The position numbers and the translations under genes were made by a program. The notes under the pieces are model-generated. The model worked only from the letters and a program-made list of their open reading frames with translations, was not told where the DNA came from and ran no database searches. A stretch of DNA of 64,000 nt from an uncultured Acidimicrobiales bacterium (GTDB lineage: Bacteria > Actinomycetota > Acidimicrobiia > Acidimicrobiales > Aldehydirespiratoraceae), in NCBI GenBank assembly GCA_951812975.1, contig CATOTC010000001.1:1644001-1708000 (forward strand), written 5' to 3'. Shown piece by piece: positions 1-9,005 of this stretch; positions within the stretch are counted from its first letter, which is position 1, and each line of letters begins with the position of its first letter.

Positions 1-1221
1 CGATGCCTGCAAACCCAGATCGGAGTCGTTGGCCAGCCTGAACGCCTCGTCATCGCTGGAGAAGCGGGTTACCGGGATCACCGGGCCGAAAGTCTCGTGG
101 CGGAACACATCCATGTCGGTGGTCACCTCGTCGATCACAGTCAGTTCGTAGTAGAGATCCGTCGGATGGTCCGGAGCACGGCGTCCTCCTCGCACCAACC
201 GGGCGCCACGTGTGAGCGCGTCGGCAACATGGGCGTCCATGCGAGCCGCCACCGTCTCATTGTTGAGCGGTCCCATCAACGTTGTGTCATCAAGGGGGTC
301 GCCCAGCGTCACTGCGGCGGCTCGATCCTGGACCTGATCAACCAACCTGTCGTGCACGGAGTCATGCACAAGCAGCCGCTCGGTGGCAACGCAGCACTGT
401 CCTGAAACAAAATGCGCTCCGAACACGGCAGCCTCGGCCGCGGCGTCGAGATTCGCGTCGTCGAACACGATCTGGGGACCATTGCCGGACGCTTCAATGA
501 TCGTGCGTTTCATCCCAGCGGCGGCGACTATGGCCGCGGCTGTGCCCTGCGAACCGACGAACCCGATGCCATGCACGCCGGGGTGGGCAGCCAAGACCTG
601 ACCAATGTCGCCGCGGCCCATCAACACCGACACGGCACCAGGCGGGAAACCAGCCTCGGACACGGCCTCTGCCAGAGCCAGTGCCGACAGAGGAGCGTTC
701 TCCGACGGTTTGATTATTGCAGGATTGCCCGCCGCCAACGCCGCGGCGAGCAACTCCGCTGGAATGTTCATAGGAAAGTTCCAAGGTGTGATCAGCGCAT
801 ATACGCCGTTGGGTTTGCGATGCGTGAATACCCGTTTGTTCGGGTCGACGCTGGGTAGAACGTGTGTCTCGAGCCGTCTGATCTCCTCGGCTGCCAGGCG
901 GAAGATCTCTGCGGACTCGTCCAGTTCGTCGACGGCTTCTGCTGCCAGCGGCTTTCCGGACTCCCGGGCCAACTGTTCGGCGAGTGGACCAACTCTGGTG
1001 TTGATCGCATCCGCAGCAGCGTGGAGGAGGTCAGCCCGCTCGAAGAAACTCAGCCGTTCCAACTCGTCGGCAGCGCGGTTGGCTGCGCCGACGGCATCGT
1101 CGACATCGGCAACCGATGCCGTGTCCACCTCAGCCAGCACCGCGTTATTGGCGGGCTCAATGATGTTCAGCCGTGCCGACCCCCGTCCCGGCCGACGATG
1201 TCCCCCCACGAGCTGATGCAT
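1..1221 (-). CDS. Aldehyde dehydrogenase (NAD(P)-dependent), C-terminus off window
   Basis: The minus strand is open from an ATG at 1221 to the window edge, giving 407 residues (MHQLVGG...) with no stop, so the last ~50-90 residues are missing. It reads as the ALDH superfamily, which oxidises aldehydes to acids with NAD(P)+. Visible motifs are TPWNFPMN with the oxyanion Asn (~148), the cofactor loop FVGSQGTAA (~221-229), general-base Glu in IEASGNGPQ (~243), and the nucleophile in FVSGQCCVATER (Cys ~277). The end reads FRHETFGPVIPV, the usual late ALDH motif. The ORF track missed it because no stop lies in the window; plus-strand ORFs here are its shadows. Substrate is not determinable; succinate-semialdehyde or lactaldehyde-type are possible. 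It lies 72 bp downstream of the next gene on the same strand. Confidence 0.9.
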   Translation of the reverse strand, partial: MHQLVGGHRRPGRGSARLNIIEPANNAVLAEVDTASVADVDDAVGAANRAADELERLSFFERADLLHAAADAINTRVGPLAEQLARESGKPLAAEAVDELDESAEIFRLAAEEIRRLETHVLPSVDPNKRVFTHRKPNGVYALITPWNFPMNIPAELLAAALAAGNPAIIKPSENAPLSALALAEAVSEAGFPPGAVSVLMGRGDIGQVLAAHPGVHGIGFVGSQGTAAAIVAAAGMKRTIIEASGNGPQIVFDDANLDAAAEAAVFGAHFVSGQCCVATERLLVHDSVHDRLVDQVQDRAAAVTLGDPLDDTTLMGPLNNETVAARMDAHVADALTRGARLVRGGRRAPDHPTDLYYELTVIDEVTTDMDVFRHETFGPVIPVTRFSSDDEAFRLANDSDLGLQAS

Positions 1222-1293
1222 GAAGCGAACCCTAGGCGCGGACCGATACCCGCTGTGGATATGGGGATGCCGTCAGTCGCCCCGGTCTGGCTG

Positions 1294-2241
1294 CTAGGCA
1301 AAGGTGCGGAAGTTGCTGATCTGGATGTCGTCGACGCCGTAGTCGGCGAAGTTGTCGTCGGCACGTCCCTTGATGAACTCGCGCCAACTGAAACGCCGGT
1401 AGTGAGGCTGACCGTCGAGCAGCACCTCGATCGGCGCGATCATGCAGTCACGGGGAGGGTTCGAAAAGAACGGGATGCTGTAACGGGAACTCTCAGTCAT
1501 CGGAACAACCCGATGAACCGCCGCCCTGTAACGGTCATTGGTCCACACCTGCATCGTGTCCGCGAGGTTCACCACAATGGTCCCCGGCCGGGGCTCAATG
1601 TCGATCCAGCCGTGCTCGGCCGATTCTGCTTGGAGTCCGCCAGTGTCGTCCTGCAGCAGAAGGGTGAGCACTCCAGGGTCCGTGTGATAGCCCAATGCGG
1701 TTTCCCCGAGCGGGTTCAACCCCCCACGCTCCGTCTCCGGGACAGGATCCCCGACCGGGTAGTGATTGAGACGCACCGTACTGGTGGAACGCATGCTCGT
1801 GTGGCTCTGAGCCACCTCCAGGGGCAGACCCAGAGTGTGGTGCAGCAGACCGAGCGTCCTCGACGCCAGAGCTGCGAACGCATCGAAGAACTGCTCCATC
1901 GTCTCGCGGAAACCGTCGACCCCCTGCGGCCAACGATTCGGGTTGTACTCGGGGGGAATCTCAGGATCGATGAAATCGAACACCTCCTTGTGGTCCCGTC
2001 TGCGCTTAGTGAGCTCCCGGTCGAACCAGCCGAGCATCGAGTCGGGATTTCGGCGAATCGACTCCTTCACTTCAGGCGGCGAATCAAAGAACTGACGTGT
2101 GGCAAACCAGGTATGGTCGATCAGGGCGTCGAGACCGTGGCCTTCGAGCAGAAAGAAGCCATGATCAGCGCACGCAGCATCAAGCGCGCCGAGCGACGCT
2201 GCCGACGGCTCAGCAATGTCAATCGTCGGAACCAGATCCAT
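1294..2241 (-). CDS. Fe(II)/2-oxoglutarate-dependent oxygenase, isopenicillin N synthase-like
   Basis: 315 residues starting at MDLVPTID (ATG at 2241). The track's 484-aa version adds a basic, low-complexity N-terminal stretch that looks non-coding, and the family always starts with a VPTIDI-like strand. The N-terminal DIOX_N region (1-~110) has the HGFFLLEGHG motif. The double-stranded beta-helix core carries the iron ligands YHTDPG (His186, Asp188) and AAVHRV (His243) and the 2-oxoglutarate anchor RYSIPFF (Arg253, Ser255). Length and layout match bacterial IPNS-like/flavanone-hydroxylase-like dioxygenases; the substrate is unknown. It probably shares a transcript with the downstream aldehyde dehydrogenase. 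Confidence 0.85.
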   Translation of the reverse strand: MDLVPTIDIAEPSAASLGALDAACADHGFFLLEGHGLDALIDHTWFATRQFFDSPPEVKESIRRNPDSMLGWFDRELTKRRRDHKEVFDFIDPEIPPEYNPNRWPQGVDGFRETMEQFFDAFAALASRTLGLLHHTLGLPLEVAQSHTSMRSTSTVRLNHYPVGDPVPETERGGLNPLGETALGYHTDPGVLTLLLQDDTGGLQAESAEHGWIDIEPRPGTIVVNLADTMQVWTNDRYRAAVHRVVPMTESSRYSIPFFSNPPRDCMIAPIEVLLDGQPHYRRFSWREFIKGRADDNFADYGVDDIQISNFRTFA

Positions 2242-2427
2242 CCCCAACGAAGCTAGCCAGATCAGACGGGCCGGCGCCCAACAACTTGAAGGGGGTGCTC
2301 CCGACGGGTACCTTTCGATTCCAGCGAGTCTTCGGCTGCTCGTTCTGGAGACGTGAGAGAGGAGTAGCCCGGTTGCTGCAGACACCCTGGAGACTGTCCG
2401 TCGGGCCCCGAGGTGCCCGTTGCCTGA

Positions 2428-4170
2428 TTGAGTCGGTCGTTTGTCGTGAACTCGACTGAGGGGGTCACGTTCGAACCCGATGATCGGAGTCCCATAGGGC
2501 TGACGGTCGGCGTGGCGCTGCAGGGCGTCCTGTTGGGTCTGGCGCCGACCGTGCTGACGATGTCGCTGTTCGCGGGGGCTTCGGGCATGGGCGAGCATCA
2601 GATTGTCTGGTCGGTCCTGGTAGCAGTCTTGGTGAGCGGAACCGTGACCATCCTGCAGGCGACCCGCTTCGGTCTGCTCGGCGGCGGCCACGCCATGATC
2701 ACCGGCACCGCCACCAGCTATGTGGCCGTCGCACTGATCGCGGTGCATGAAGCCGGGCTGGAGACTCTGGCCACGCTGATCGTCGTGTCGGCCTGTTTTC
2801 AGTTCTCGCTGGCGAGGTTGCTCCCACGTCTGCGCCGGATCATTACACCGGTCGTTTCGGGCGTGGTGCTCATGTTGATCGCCGTGGGGGTCATGCAGGT
2901 CGCCGTGGAGAGGCTGGAGCAGCCCGTTGCGGAGGGGACTCTAGCGGCGGCTGAGCCGATCGTGGCTGCGGTGACGCTGGCTGTGGCCGCGATGTTGGGG
3001 CTTGGTGCCAGAGGTGTTCTGCGGCTGTGGTCGCCGATGGTCGGAATCCTCGCAGGGTGTGCCGCGGCAGGGTTGTTCGGGCTGTACGACACCCAGCGTG
3101 TCGAGGATGCACCCTGGCTGGCAGTGCCCGATCCCTCGATACCGGGCATCGACTTGACCCCGGGCGCCCAGTTCTGGGCACTTCTACCGATGTTCCTGAT
3201 CGTTTCGATGGCCGCAACGCTCAAGTACATCGGTGACAGCGTGGCTGTTCAGCGGGTCTCGTCGCAGGCGACGAGGGCAACCGACTATCGACTGGTGCAG
3301 GGGACTGTTGCCACCAACGGTGCGGGTTCGCTCGTTGCCGGAATCCTGGGGACGCTCCCCGTCGGGGCCTACGGCTCCACGACCGTGTCGCTCGTCAACT
3401 TCACCGGCGTCGCCTCCCGCATGGTGGGATACACGATCGGAACCATGCTCGTGGTCCTGGCTCTGTTGCCGAAGGCTATGGCGCTGCTGCTCACAATTCC
3501 CGACCCAGTCACCAGTGCGTACATGCTGATCTTCATGGGCATGATCTTCGTGGAGGGTGCCCGCTCGGTCTTCGGGGACACGCTCCAGCCCCGCAAAGCG
3601 CTGATTGTCGGCACCTCGCTGGCGGTCGGCGTGGGCCTGCAGGGAGACAACATTGTTGCCGACCTTGTCGGAGCCCCGTGGGGGACCCTTTTGGGCAACG
3701 GTCTGACGATGGGCACGATCACCGCGATCCTGCTGACTGCGTTCGTGGAGGTGAGCAGTCCTCGGCGCCGACGGCTCGAGTGCGACCTGGGCATCGACGC
3801 ATTCCCGAGGATCGACGAGTTCCTCTATGAGCTCGCGACGAGCGTCGGTTGGAACGAGGTTTCGGTGGAGCGTCTGCGTCTGGTCGGGGAGGAGGCGGTA
3901 GCGAGTCTCATGGACGCGAACGAGGACGACGCACGACCGCGCCTCATCGTCATGGCGCGACCGGGCGCTCATGTGGTCGAACTGGAGTTCCTCGTCGTGC
4001 TCGAGGAGGGCAACCTCGAGGACCAGCTCGCCTATCTCGGTGAGCACACCGATACGCCTGAGCAGAGCGAAGTTTCACTCCGGCTGCTCCGGCACTTCGC
4101 GTCGTCGGTGCGCCACCGCAAATACAGCGGGATTGACGTGGTTGTGGTCGAGGTGGAGCGCTCCGGCTGA
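2428..4170 (+). CDS. NCS2-type purine/pyrimidine permease with C-terminal anti-sigma-like domain
   Basis: 580 residues from a TTG at 2428; a GTG at 2446 is an equally possible start and no strong ribosome site is seen for either. Residues ~20-445 form 12-14 hydrophobic segments with NCS2 landmarks (GLLGGGHAMITG, GSLVAGILGTLPVGAYGSTT, QGDNIVADLVG), so it should carry xanthine, uracil or a related base across the membrane. Residues ~450-580 are soluble: ERLRLVGEEAVASL and a final SLRLLRHFASSVRHRKYSG resemble the HATPase_c_2 (RsbW-like) fold. I do not see an intact DxGxG nucleotide loop, so the domain may bind without catalysis. It is the only plus-strand gene in this stretch and is flanked by minus-strand genes. 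Confidence 0.8.
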   Translation: MSRSFVVNSTEGVTFEPDDRSPIGLTVGVALQGVLLGLAPTVLTMSLFAGASGMGEHQIVWSVLVAVLVSGTVTILQATRFGLLGGGHAMITGTATSYVAVALIAVHEAGLETLATLIVVSACFQFSLARLLPRLRRIITPVVSGVVLMLIAVGVMQVAVERLEQPVAEGTLAAAEPIVAAVTLAVAAMLGLGARGVLRLWSPMVGILAGCAAAGLFGLYDTQRVEDAPWLAVPDPSIPGIDLTPGAQFWALLPMFLIVSMAATLKYIGDSVAVQRVSSQATRATDYRLVQGTVATNGAGSLVAGILGTLPVGAYGSTTVSLVNFTGVASRMVGYTIGTMLVVLALLPKAMALLLTIPDPVTSAYMLIFMGMIFVEGARSVFGDTLQPRKALIVGTSLAVGVGLQGDNIVADLVGAPWGTLLGNGLTMGTITAILLTAFVEVSSPRRRRLECDLGIDAFPRIDEFLYELATSVGWNEVSVERLRLVGEEAVASLMDANEDDARPRLIVMARPGAHVVELEFLVVLEEGNLEDQLAYLGEHTDTPEQSEVSLRLLRHFASSVRHRKYSGIDVVVVEVERSG

Positions 4171-4196
4171 CGTATGCGGCACGCGGCTCCGACGGG

Positions 4197-5294
4197 CTAT
4201 TCGAGTGCGGGATCCTCGCAGAAACTGGGTGCACGCTGCGGGTCGTATATGCGGGGGCGTTGGACGAATCCCGTACCGGGGCGTTCAGTGTGCAGGTAGG
4301 CGTCGATGGCGTCGGCGGTGGCCCCGGCTGCCACCTCGATGTATTCGTCGGTGGCGAACAGGGCTGCCTCGGAGGGGTTGGAAAGGTAGCCGTACTCGAC
4401 CAGGGCGGTGGGGACCTCGGGGCGGACGATCATTCCGTAGGCGTCGGTGCCTCTCGACGAAAGGACCCGCAGCACACCTGCACTGGCCGACCGGCTCCAT
4501 GAGACATTGTCGAAAGTAGCGAGCGCAGCGGTGATCTCTTCGTACAACAACCCACCTAGGCGGGCGGAATCGGCACGGGCCAGGCTGACCGACTCAGATT
4601 GTATGAACACCTCGCTGCCGGGGAACGTGCTGGTTGCCCAGGTGGGTGCGTTGTGGTGGATCGAAACCAGCGCTTCGACTCCCAGGTCGTCGGCGAGGAG
4701 CGAGCGAACCGACAGCAACGTCGGGTAACCGCCGGTGCGGGTGCTGACCGCGGAGATTCCGCGGCTGGTCAGCTCTTCGATGACGGCCAGGCCGAGTGTG
4801 AGGTTCAGGTCGCGTTCTATGAGGCCGTTGGGTCCTACCGCGCCGGTGTCGACGGGTCCGCCGTGGCCCGGATCGATCACCACTTCGGCGCCGTTGATCC
4901 AAACGCCCTTGGACACCTCGGCGGTGTTCCCGCAAGGTGTGCGCACCAGGTAGCCCGAGTCAGTGGGCCCGAGCACAGCGACCGGGACACCCGTCGGCGT
5001 CACCAACCCGTCCGGAACCCCGTCGTCGGGGCCCTCCTGAGGTCTGGAGTCTTCGGGCACGGTCGTTGTGGTAGTGGTGTCGTCGACCGTGGTCTGGGGT
5101 GCTTCCGTTGTGGTGGAGTCGTCCACCGTGGTTTCGGGCACGGTCGTTGTGGTAGTGGTGTCGTCGACTGTGGTTTGGGGTGCTGCTGTGGTGGTGGAAT
5201 CAGGACCGAGTTCGTCGCCACCCCCGTCAGAGGTGCATGCAACAGCAGCAACGATCAGTACGACTACGAGAAGCAGGGCTCGATGGCTATTCAC
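4197..5294 (-). CDS. N-acetylmuramoyl-L-alanine amidase (Amidase_3), lipoprotein
   Basis: 365 residues, ATG at 5294. The N-terminus is a lipoprotein signal peptide with Cys20 (VAAVAC). Residues ~30-85 are a Thr/Pro/Asp-rich linker with imperfect repeats of TTVDDTTTTTTVPE, a cell-wall-spanning tether. The catalytic Amidase_3 domain begins at ~138. Zn ligands are in VVIDPGHGG (His144), ERDLNL (Glu160) and SIHHN (His213), and the catalytic Glu is in VEYGYLSNPSEA (~300). It should cut the lactyl-amide bond between MurNAc and the stem peptide on the outside of the membrane. Complete and typical in length. Confidence 0.9.
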   Translation of the reverse strand: MNSHRALLLVVVLIVAAVACTSDGGGDELGPDSTTTAAPQTTVDDTTTTTTVPETTVDDSTTTEAPQTTVDDTTTTTTVPEDSRPQEGPDDGVPDGLVTPTGVPVAVLGPTDSGYLVRTPCGNTAEVSKGVWINGAEVVIDPGHGGPVDTGAVGPNGLIERDLNLTLGLAVIEELTSRGISAVSTRTGGYPTLLSVRSLLADDLGVEALVSIHHNAPTWATSTFPGSEVFIQSESVSLARADSARLGGLLYEEITAALATFDNVSWSRSASAGVLRVLSSRGTDAYGMIVRPEVPTALVEYGYLSNPSEAALFATDEYIEVAAGATADAIDAYLHTERPGTGFVQRPRIYDPQRAPSFCEDPALE

Positions 5295-5379
5295 CGCAGC
5301 GGAGCCTAACCCCGAGGACGTCCAAGTCGGGTGAGGAGGAGCTGCCCCGACTGCGCTGCGGGTGTCGTATTGGAACTGC

Positions 5380-6534
5380 TCAGACGAGTTGGCCTTGCCA
5401 GAGCTCTCGGATGAAATCCGTGGCGCCGATCACGTCGATGCCGTCGCTGGTGCGCCGCGGCTTGGATTCGAGGCAGACCACGACTCGGCGACTGACACCG
5501 GGATGCTCCTCGGCGAGGGTGCGAAGGCCCTTGAGATGGCTGTTGTTGATTCTGGCGGTCGCCTTCGCCTCGATCGCGAGCCGCATGTCGCCCACAATGA
5601 AGTCGACCTCGATGCCGCTCGGCACTCGCCAATAAGTCAGTTGCTCGTCACGTTCTCGGTATGCGAGGAAAGCCGACAGCTCGTGGAACAACCAGTTCTC
5701 GAACGCCTTGCCGTACGAGTCGGAGCCCCGGTGCAGTTCACCGCGCCGCGCCAGGCGGTTCACGACCCCCACATCCTCGAAATAGAGCTTCGGAGCGCCA
5801 GCCAGGCGGCGCTTGGCCCGCCGCCGCCAGCGGGGCAACCAGCGAGCCAGCAACGTGTCCTCCAAGATGCCGAAGTACGATTTGACCGTGGGAGCCGACA
5901 CGCCGCACTCGCGGGCAACGTTCGAATAGTTGACTGGGCTGGTGTCGCTCAGTGCGGCTGCGTCGAGGAAGTCTGAGAAGGCGGGCAGGTTCCGCACCAG
6001 TCCCTCGGCGGCAACCTCCTCACGCAGATAGTCGGAGATGTAAGCCTCAAGCCGGCGGCTGTGCCTGTTCGACCCGTAGATCGAGGGCAGGCAACCGTGG
6101 TTGAGAATCCGGTCGAGATCGAAGGACTTCCCGAGTTCACCAGCAGTCAGGCCTCGCAGTTCGTAGCGCAGAGCGCGCCCACCCAGTAGGTTCGCCGCGC
6201 CGCGTCGTACCTTGCGGGCGCTCGAACCGCACAACGCGAACCGCAGCCCACGGTTCTCGATCAGCCAGTGGACCTCGTCGAGCAGAGCGGGAACCTTCTG
6301 GATCTCGTCGATGACCACCTGACGCGATGGGTCGGGGTCCGCCGCCTCCAACTCCTCGCGCAGTTGCTCGGGCCGGCTGATGTAGCGACGGAACTCGTCC
6401 GCCTTGAGCAGATCAACCCAAACGGCGTCGGGGTACCGGTGTCGCAGCAGGGTGCTCTTGCCCGCCTGGCGCGGTCCCCAAAGAAAGAATGTCTCAGCCC
6501 CAGACTCAGGCAATGAGAGCAATCGTTGAAACAT
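5380..6534 (-). CDS. AAA+ family ATPase with C-terminal DUF4143 domain
   Basis: 384 residues, ATG at 6534. The N-terminal AAA_14 ATPase has Walker A FLWGPRQAGKS (~18-28), Walker B QVVIDEIQKVP and sensor region FALCGSSARK. The C-terminal half contains FENWLFHEL and IEVDFIVG...AIEAKAT, the restriction-endonuclease-like core typical of DUF4143. Such proteins are common, of uncertain function, and often carried on mobile or defence-linked segments. A perfect AT-rich inverted repeat lies directly upstream of the start, and the gene's immediate upstream region is much more AT-rich than its surroundings, which suggests separate acquisition. Confidence 0.85.
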   Translation of the reverse strand: MFQRLLSLPESGAETFFLWGPRQAGKSTLLRHRYPDAVWVDLLKADEFRRYISRPEQLREELEAADPDPSRQVVIDEIQKVPALLDEVHWLIENRGLRFALCGSSARKVRRGAANLLGGRALRYELRGLTAGELGKSFDLDRILNHGCLPSIYGSNRHSRRLEAYISDYLREEVAAEGLVRNLPAFSDFLDAAALSDTSPVNYSNVARECGVSAPTVKSYFGILEDTLLARWLPRWRRRAKRRLAGAPKLYFEDVGVVNRLARRGELHRGSDSYGKAFENWLFHELSAFLAYRERDEQLTYWRVPSGIEVDFIVGDMRLAIEAKATARINNSHLKGLRTLAEEHPGVSRRVVVCLESKPRRTSDGIDVIGATDFIRELWQGQLV

Positions 6535-6566
6535 AAACTTTAGATTATCATGACAATCTAAAGTTT
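6535..6566. promoter_or_regulatory. Perfect 12-bp inverted repeat at the DUF4143 ATPase start
   Basis: AAACTTTAGATT and its exact reverse complement AATCTAAAGTTT are separated by 8 bp, starting one base upstream of the ATPase start codon. AT-rich arms in a GC-rich genome placed over the expected ribosome-binding and promoter region suggest an operator or an RNA hairpin controlling this gene. Confidence 0.5.
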
Positions 6567-6620
6567 TACTTCATATTTCTAGCTCAGTGCTGATCCAGCG
6601 CTAGCAAACCGAGGCCCTGA

Positions 6621-6746
6621 TCAGAATCCGACTAGGCGTTGGGCGTAGTACTGCCGGCGACGCAGGATCTCTGAACGCTCGTCGGGGGTGACCCTGCGAG
6701 TCGACTTCGGCACGTGCTTGTTGATGTCGTCGAAGGATAATCAGCG
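6621..6746 (-). pseudogene. Possible C-terminal gene remnant
   Basis: A minus-strand frame ending at the stop 6621-6623 reads LSFDDINKHVPKSTRRVTPD and then ERSEILRRRQYYAQRLVGF. It looks like genuine protein sequence, but a TGA lies immediately upstream and there is no start codon. I read it as the tail of a gene cut when neighbouring DNA arrived. The family is not recognised. The rest of 6567-6811 shows nothing I can support. Confidence 0.3.
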
Positions 6747-6811
6747 GACACGCTAAGCCGTTCGGCAGCAGTAGGGACCAAGGCGGTCAGGAGTTTCTCC
6801 TTCGTGCTCTG

Positions 6812-7348
6812 TCAGCGGTTCAGTTCCAGGCGGCCATCGGCTAGGGCGGCTCTGCATTCCTCGATGACCTGCGCGGGCGGTCCGTCCGAGGAGACGACAT
6901 GGGGCTCGAGCTCCCCCAGGTCTGTGAACTGGGCGTACATGACCTCGGCCCCGGTGGTGTCGTCGACGTCGTCACGACCACGCACCCGTCCCATCGCCGT
7001 TGTGCGGCCGGGCCGCAGGATGAGGTATTGAACTCGGATCTTGCGGTCGCCGAGGCGACTGGCGACTTGATCGAGGAACCACGATCCGACAATTCCATCC
7101 CACACGACTGCGTAGCCTGCTTCGGCGTACGCCGCGGCAGCGTCGGTGGCAACCACCATCACCGCCTCGTTCTGGCTGTGGGCGTCCGGCAGCCATGGTG
7201 CAACGAACCCCGAACGGATGAACCTGAAGAACCAGTCGGCCTCCATATGGACACCCCGCTCACAGCCCGAAGCGAGCGCGGCACTCACGGTCGTCTTCCC
7301 CGAGCCCGGCGGCCCCGACACGATCAGCACTTCCCCGCAGTTGAGCAT
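6812..7348 (-). CDS. P-loop NTPase, small-molecule kinase-like
   Basis: 178 residues, ATG at 7348. Walker A is VSGPPGSGKTT (~10-20), followed by the short kinase-like pattern HMEADWFFRFI and VVWDGIVGSW. The size and single P-loop fit the AAA_33/shikimate-kinase/chloramphenicol-phosphotransferase group of small kinases. The substrate cannot be read. It ends just after the DUF4143 region and starts about 85 bp from the cation-efflux gene on the same strand. Confidence 0.7.
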   Translation of the reverse strand: MLNCGEVLIVSGPPGSGKTTVSAALASGCERGVHMEADWFFRFIRSGFVAPWLPDAHSQNEAVMVVATDAAAAYAEAGYAVVWDGIVGSWFLDQVASRLGDRKIRVQYLILRPGRTTAMGRVRGRDDVDDTTGAEVMYAQFTDLGELEPHVVSSDGPPAQVIEECRAALADGRLELNR

Positions 7349-7433
7349 CCAGCGATAGTAGCGACGCCGCCACCCCGCAGTAGAAGAGATATCTCGAACG
7401 TATTGAGGTGCCGCATGTGGTACGGGCCGGGCG

Positions 7434-8069
7434 TCAGGCGCAGCAGGTGTCTTCGAGGGACTCGGCGCGCCACACAGACACTGTTTCGCGGGCCGCCAGT
7501 GCCGCGATGAACAGCCCGGCCAGCGGGTCGGCCCACCACCACCCCAGAACCGCGTTGGCGCCCAGGCCGATGAGCAGTCCGCCCGACATGAGCGCGCACA
7601 GCACTGTCTGGTTCGCCTCGGCCTCCACGGCCCGCGACCCCATCACCGGGGCCAGCCGGCGTTTGGACCGGGCCAGCACCGGCATGATTGCCAGCGACAG
7701 GGCAGCCATCACGATCCCCACCAGCGATTCGTCGGGGCGGTTGGCCAGCAGCAGGTCTCGCCCCGCCGCGATTCCCACGTATAGGGCCAGTGCGGCGAAG
7801 CTGAGCGCGATCAGTCGCTGGGCCCGTTTGTCGACGTCCTGCTTACAGCCGGTGCGGCGCTCCTGGGCCAGCCGCCAGGCCAGGATGAGCGCAGCCGACA
7901 CTTCGATCCCGGAGTCGAGTCCGAAGCCGATCAGGCTCACGGACCCCGCCGCGATGCCGGCCGCGATTGCGATCACGCCCTCGATACCGTTCCAGCCGAT
8001 GGTCGCGGCGGTGAGCCATTTTTCCCGGACGACGGCTCCGGCTCGGTCGGTGGGCGCAGTCAGGGCCAT
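7434..8069 (-). CDS. Cation-diffusion-facilitator-family membrane protein
   Basis: 211 residues, ATG at 8069 preceded by GAGGTGA at good spacing. Five to six hydrophobic segments, with SLIGFGLDSGIEVSAA (~42-57) matching the first metal-binding transmembrane helix of CDF transporters and WWWADPLAGLFIA the second (Asp-containing). It lacks the usual ~90-residue cytoplasmic C-terminal domain, like many short actinobacterial CDF proteins. It probably exports a divalent metal by proton antiport. It ends CC-A, a possible metal-binding tail. Confidence 0.8.
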   Translation of the reverse strand: MALTAPTDRAGAVVREKWLTAATIGWNGIEGVIAIAAGIAAGSVSLIGFGLDSGIEVSAALILAWRLAQERRTGCKQDVDKRAQRLIALSFAALALYVGIAAGRDLLLANRPDESLVGIVMAALSLAIMPVLARSKRRLAPVMGSRAVEAEANQTVLCALMSGGLLIGLGANAVLGWWWADPLAGLFIAALAARETVSVWRAESLEDTCCA

Positions 8070-8118
8070 ACAGCCGTCACCTCTCCTTGGCGTCGTTCCT
8101 TGACCCTCAATCTAGAGG
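8055..8118. repeat. Intergenic segment duplicated at 14583-14651
   Basis: About 64 bp spanning the cation-efflux start, its ribosome site and the stop codon of the next gene is nearly identical to 14583-14651, which carries a 12-bp insertion. Both copies include TTGACCCTCAATCTA and both are read as ...RGL-stop by the upstream minus-strand gene. This points to a segmental duplication shared with the giant repeat gene. Confidence 0.7.
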
Positions 8119-9005
8119 CCTCGCGGACCCGCCGCTTGTCGTCCACGGCTCAGACTCTCCGCCGCTTGGCTTCTGTGAGGCTTCAGCAGGAAGCCAAGTG
8201 GCACCAGTCGAGGCACCGCGGCTTGGTAGCGGCTGTAGGTGGGGTACTTCTCGCTGGAGATGTTCTCTGTGAGGATTGTCGAGCCGTGGAACAGCAGGAT
8301 CAGGAGGGGGAAGCCGAGGCCTGTCCAATGCCAGGGTTGGTTCGACGCGGATATGGCGAAGACGTAGAAGACTGTCCACATCCCCATCTCGCAGAAGTAG
8401 CTGGGATGGCGTGAGAATCGAAACAGGCCCGTGTCCATGAACGGTCGTTCCACTTCGAATCCGTCAGCGAGTCGACGCTTCTTGGTCTGCTGGAAGCGCC
8501 ACATCTGCGCGTCCGCTGTGCTCTCGAGGGCCAGAAACACCAAGAACACGACCGCGGCCAGGTAGTCCAGCCATCGCAGCGGGCGCTCGGAGTGGACCCA
8601 CGCTTGATGGACGGGTGAGGTGAACAGCCAGATGATGGCCATCTGGCCGAAAGCGACGAAGACGAAGTTGAGCAGTTGGAACCTCAGCCGGCCGAGGCTC
8701 TCTCGGAGGTAGATCCACCGGTAGTCCTCGCCGCTGAGCCGGTACCCGCCCTTGACTGCCAGGTTGGACGTCAACCGGATCGCCCATGTCGTGACCAGAA
8801 CGGTCATGATGTTCACGCGCGCAGACTCGAAACCCAGATCGGCAGCAACCATGACGCAGAACACGGCCGGGACCACCGACCACAGACGATCCACCCAAGA
8901 ATAGTCGTCCGTCAGCAACGAGACGACCCAGCAGAGTGCGGCCAGGGCGACGCAGACATACACCGTGTCCCCGTACGGCGTACCCACAAGAACACTCGGG
9001 ATCAT
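8112..9005 (-). CDS. DUF1295 / steroid-5-alpha-reductase-like membrane protein
   Basis: 297 residues from ATG 9005 (MIPSVLVG), chosen because GGGGAG lies just upstream; the track's longer form adds an unlikely tail. Seven or so transmembrane segments. The C-terminal half has the family pattern DTGLFRFSRHPSYFCEMGMW and LTENISSEKYPTYSRYQ, which matches DUF1295 and related isoprenylcysteine-methyltransferase/5-alpha-reductase folds. A membrane redox or methyl-transfer role is possible, but no substrate can be assigned. The last residues RAAGPRGL overlap a duplicated sequence. Confidence 0.8.
   Translation of the reverse strand: MIPSVLVGTPYGDTVYVCVALAALCWVVSLLTDDYSWVDRLWSVVPAVFCVMVAADLGFESARVNIMTVLVTTWAIRLTSNLAVKGGYRLSGEDYRWIYLRESLGRLRFQLLNFVFVAFGQMAIIWLFTSPVHQAWVHSERPLRWLDYLAAVVFLVFLALESTADAQMWRFQQTKKRRLADGFEVERPFMDTGLFRFSRHPSYFCEMGMWTVFYVFAISASNQPWHWTGLGFPLLILLFHGSTILTENISSEKYPTYSRYQAAVPRLVPLGFLLKPHRSQAAESLSRGRQAAGPRGL

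Noticed and set aside
862-2256. 464-residue plus-strand ORF
   Set aside because: Antisense to the aldehyde dehydrogenase and the 2-oxoglutarate oxygenase, both of which show full catalytic motifs; Arg/Val-rich composition is typical of a shadow frame.
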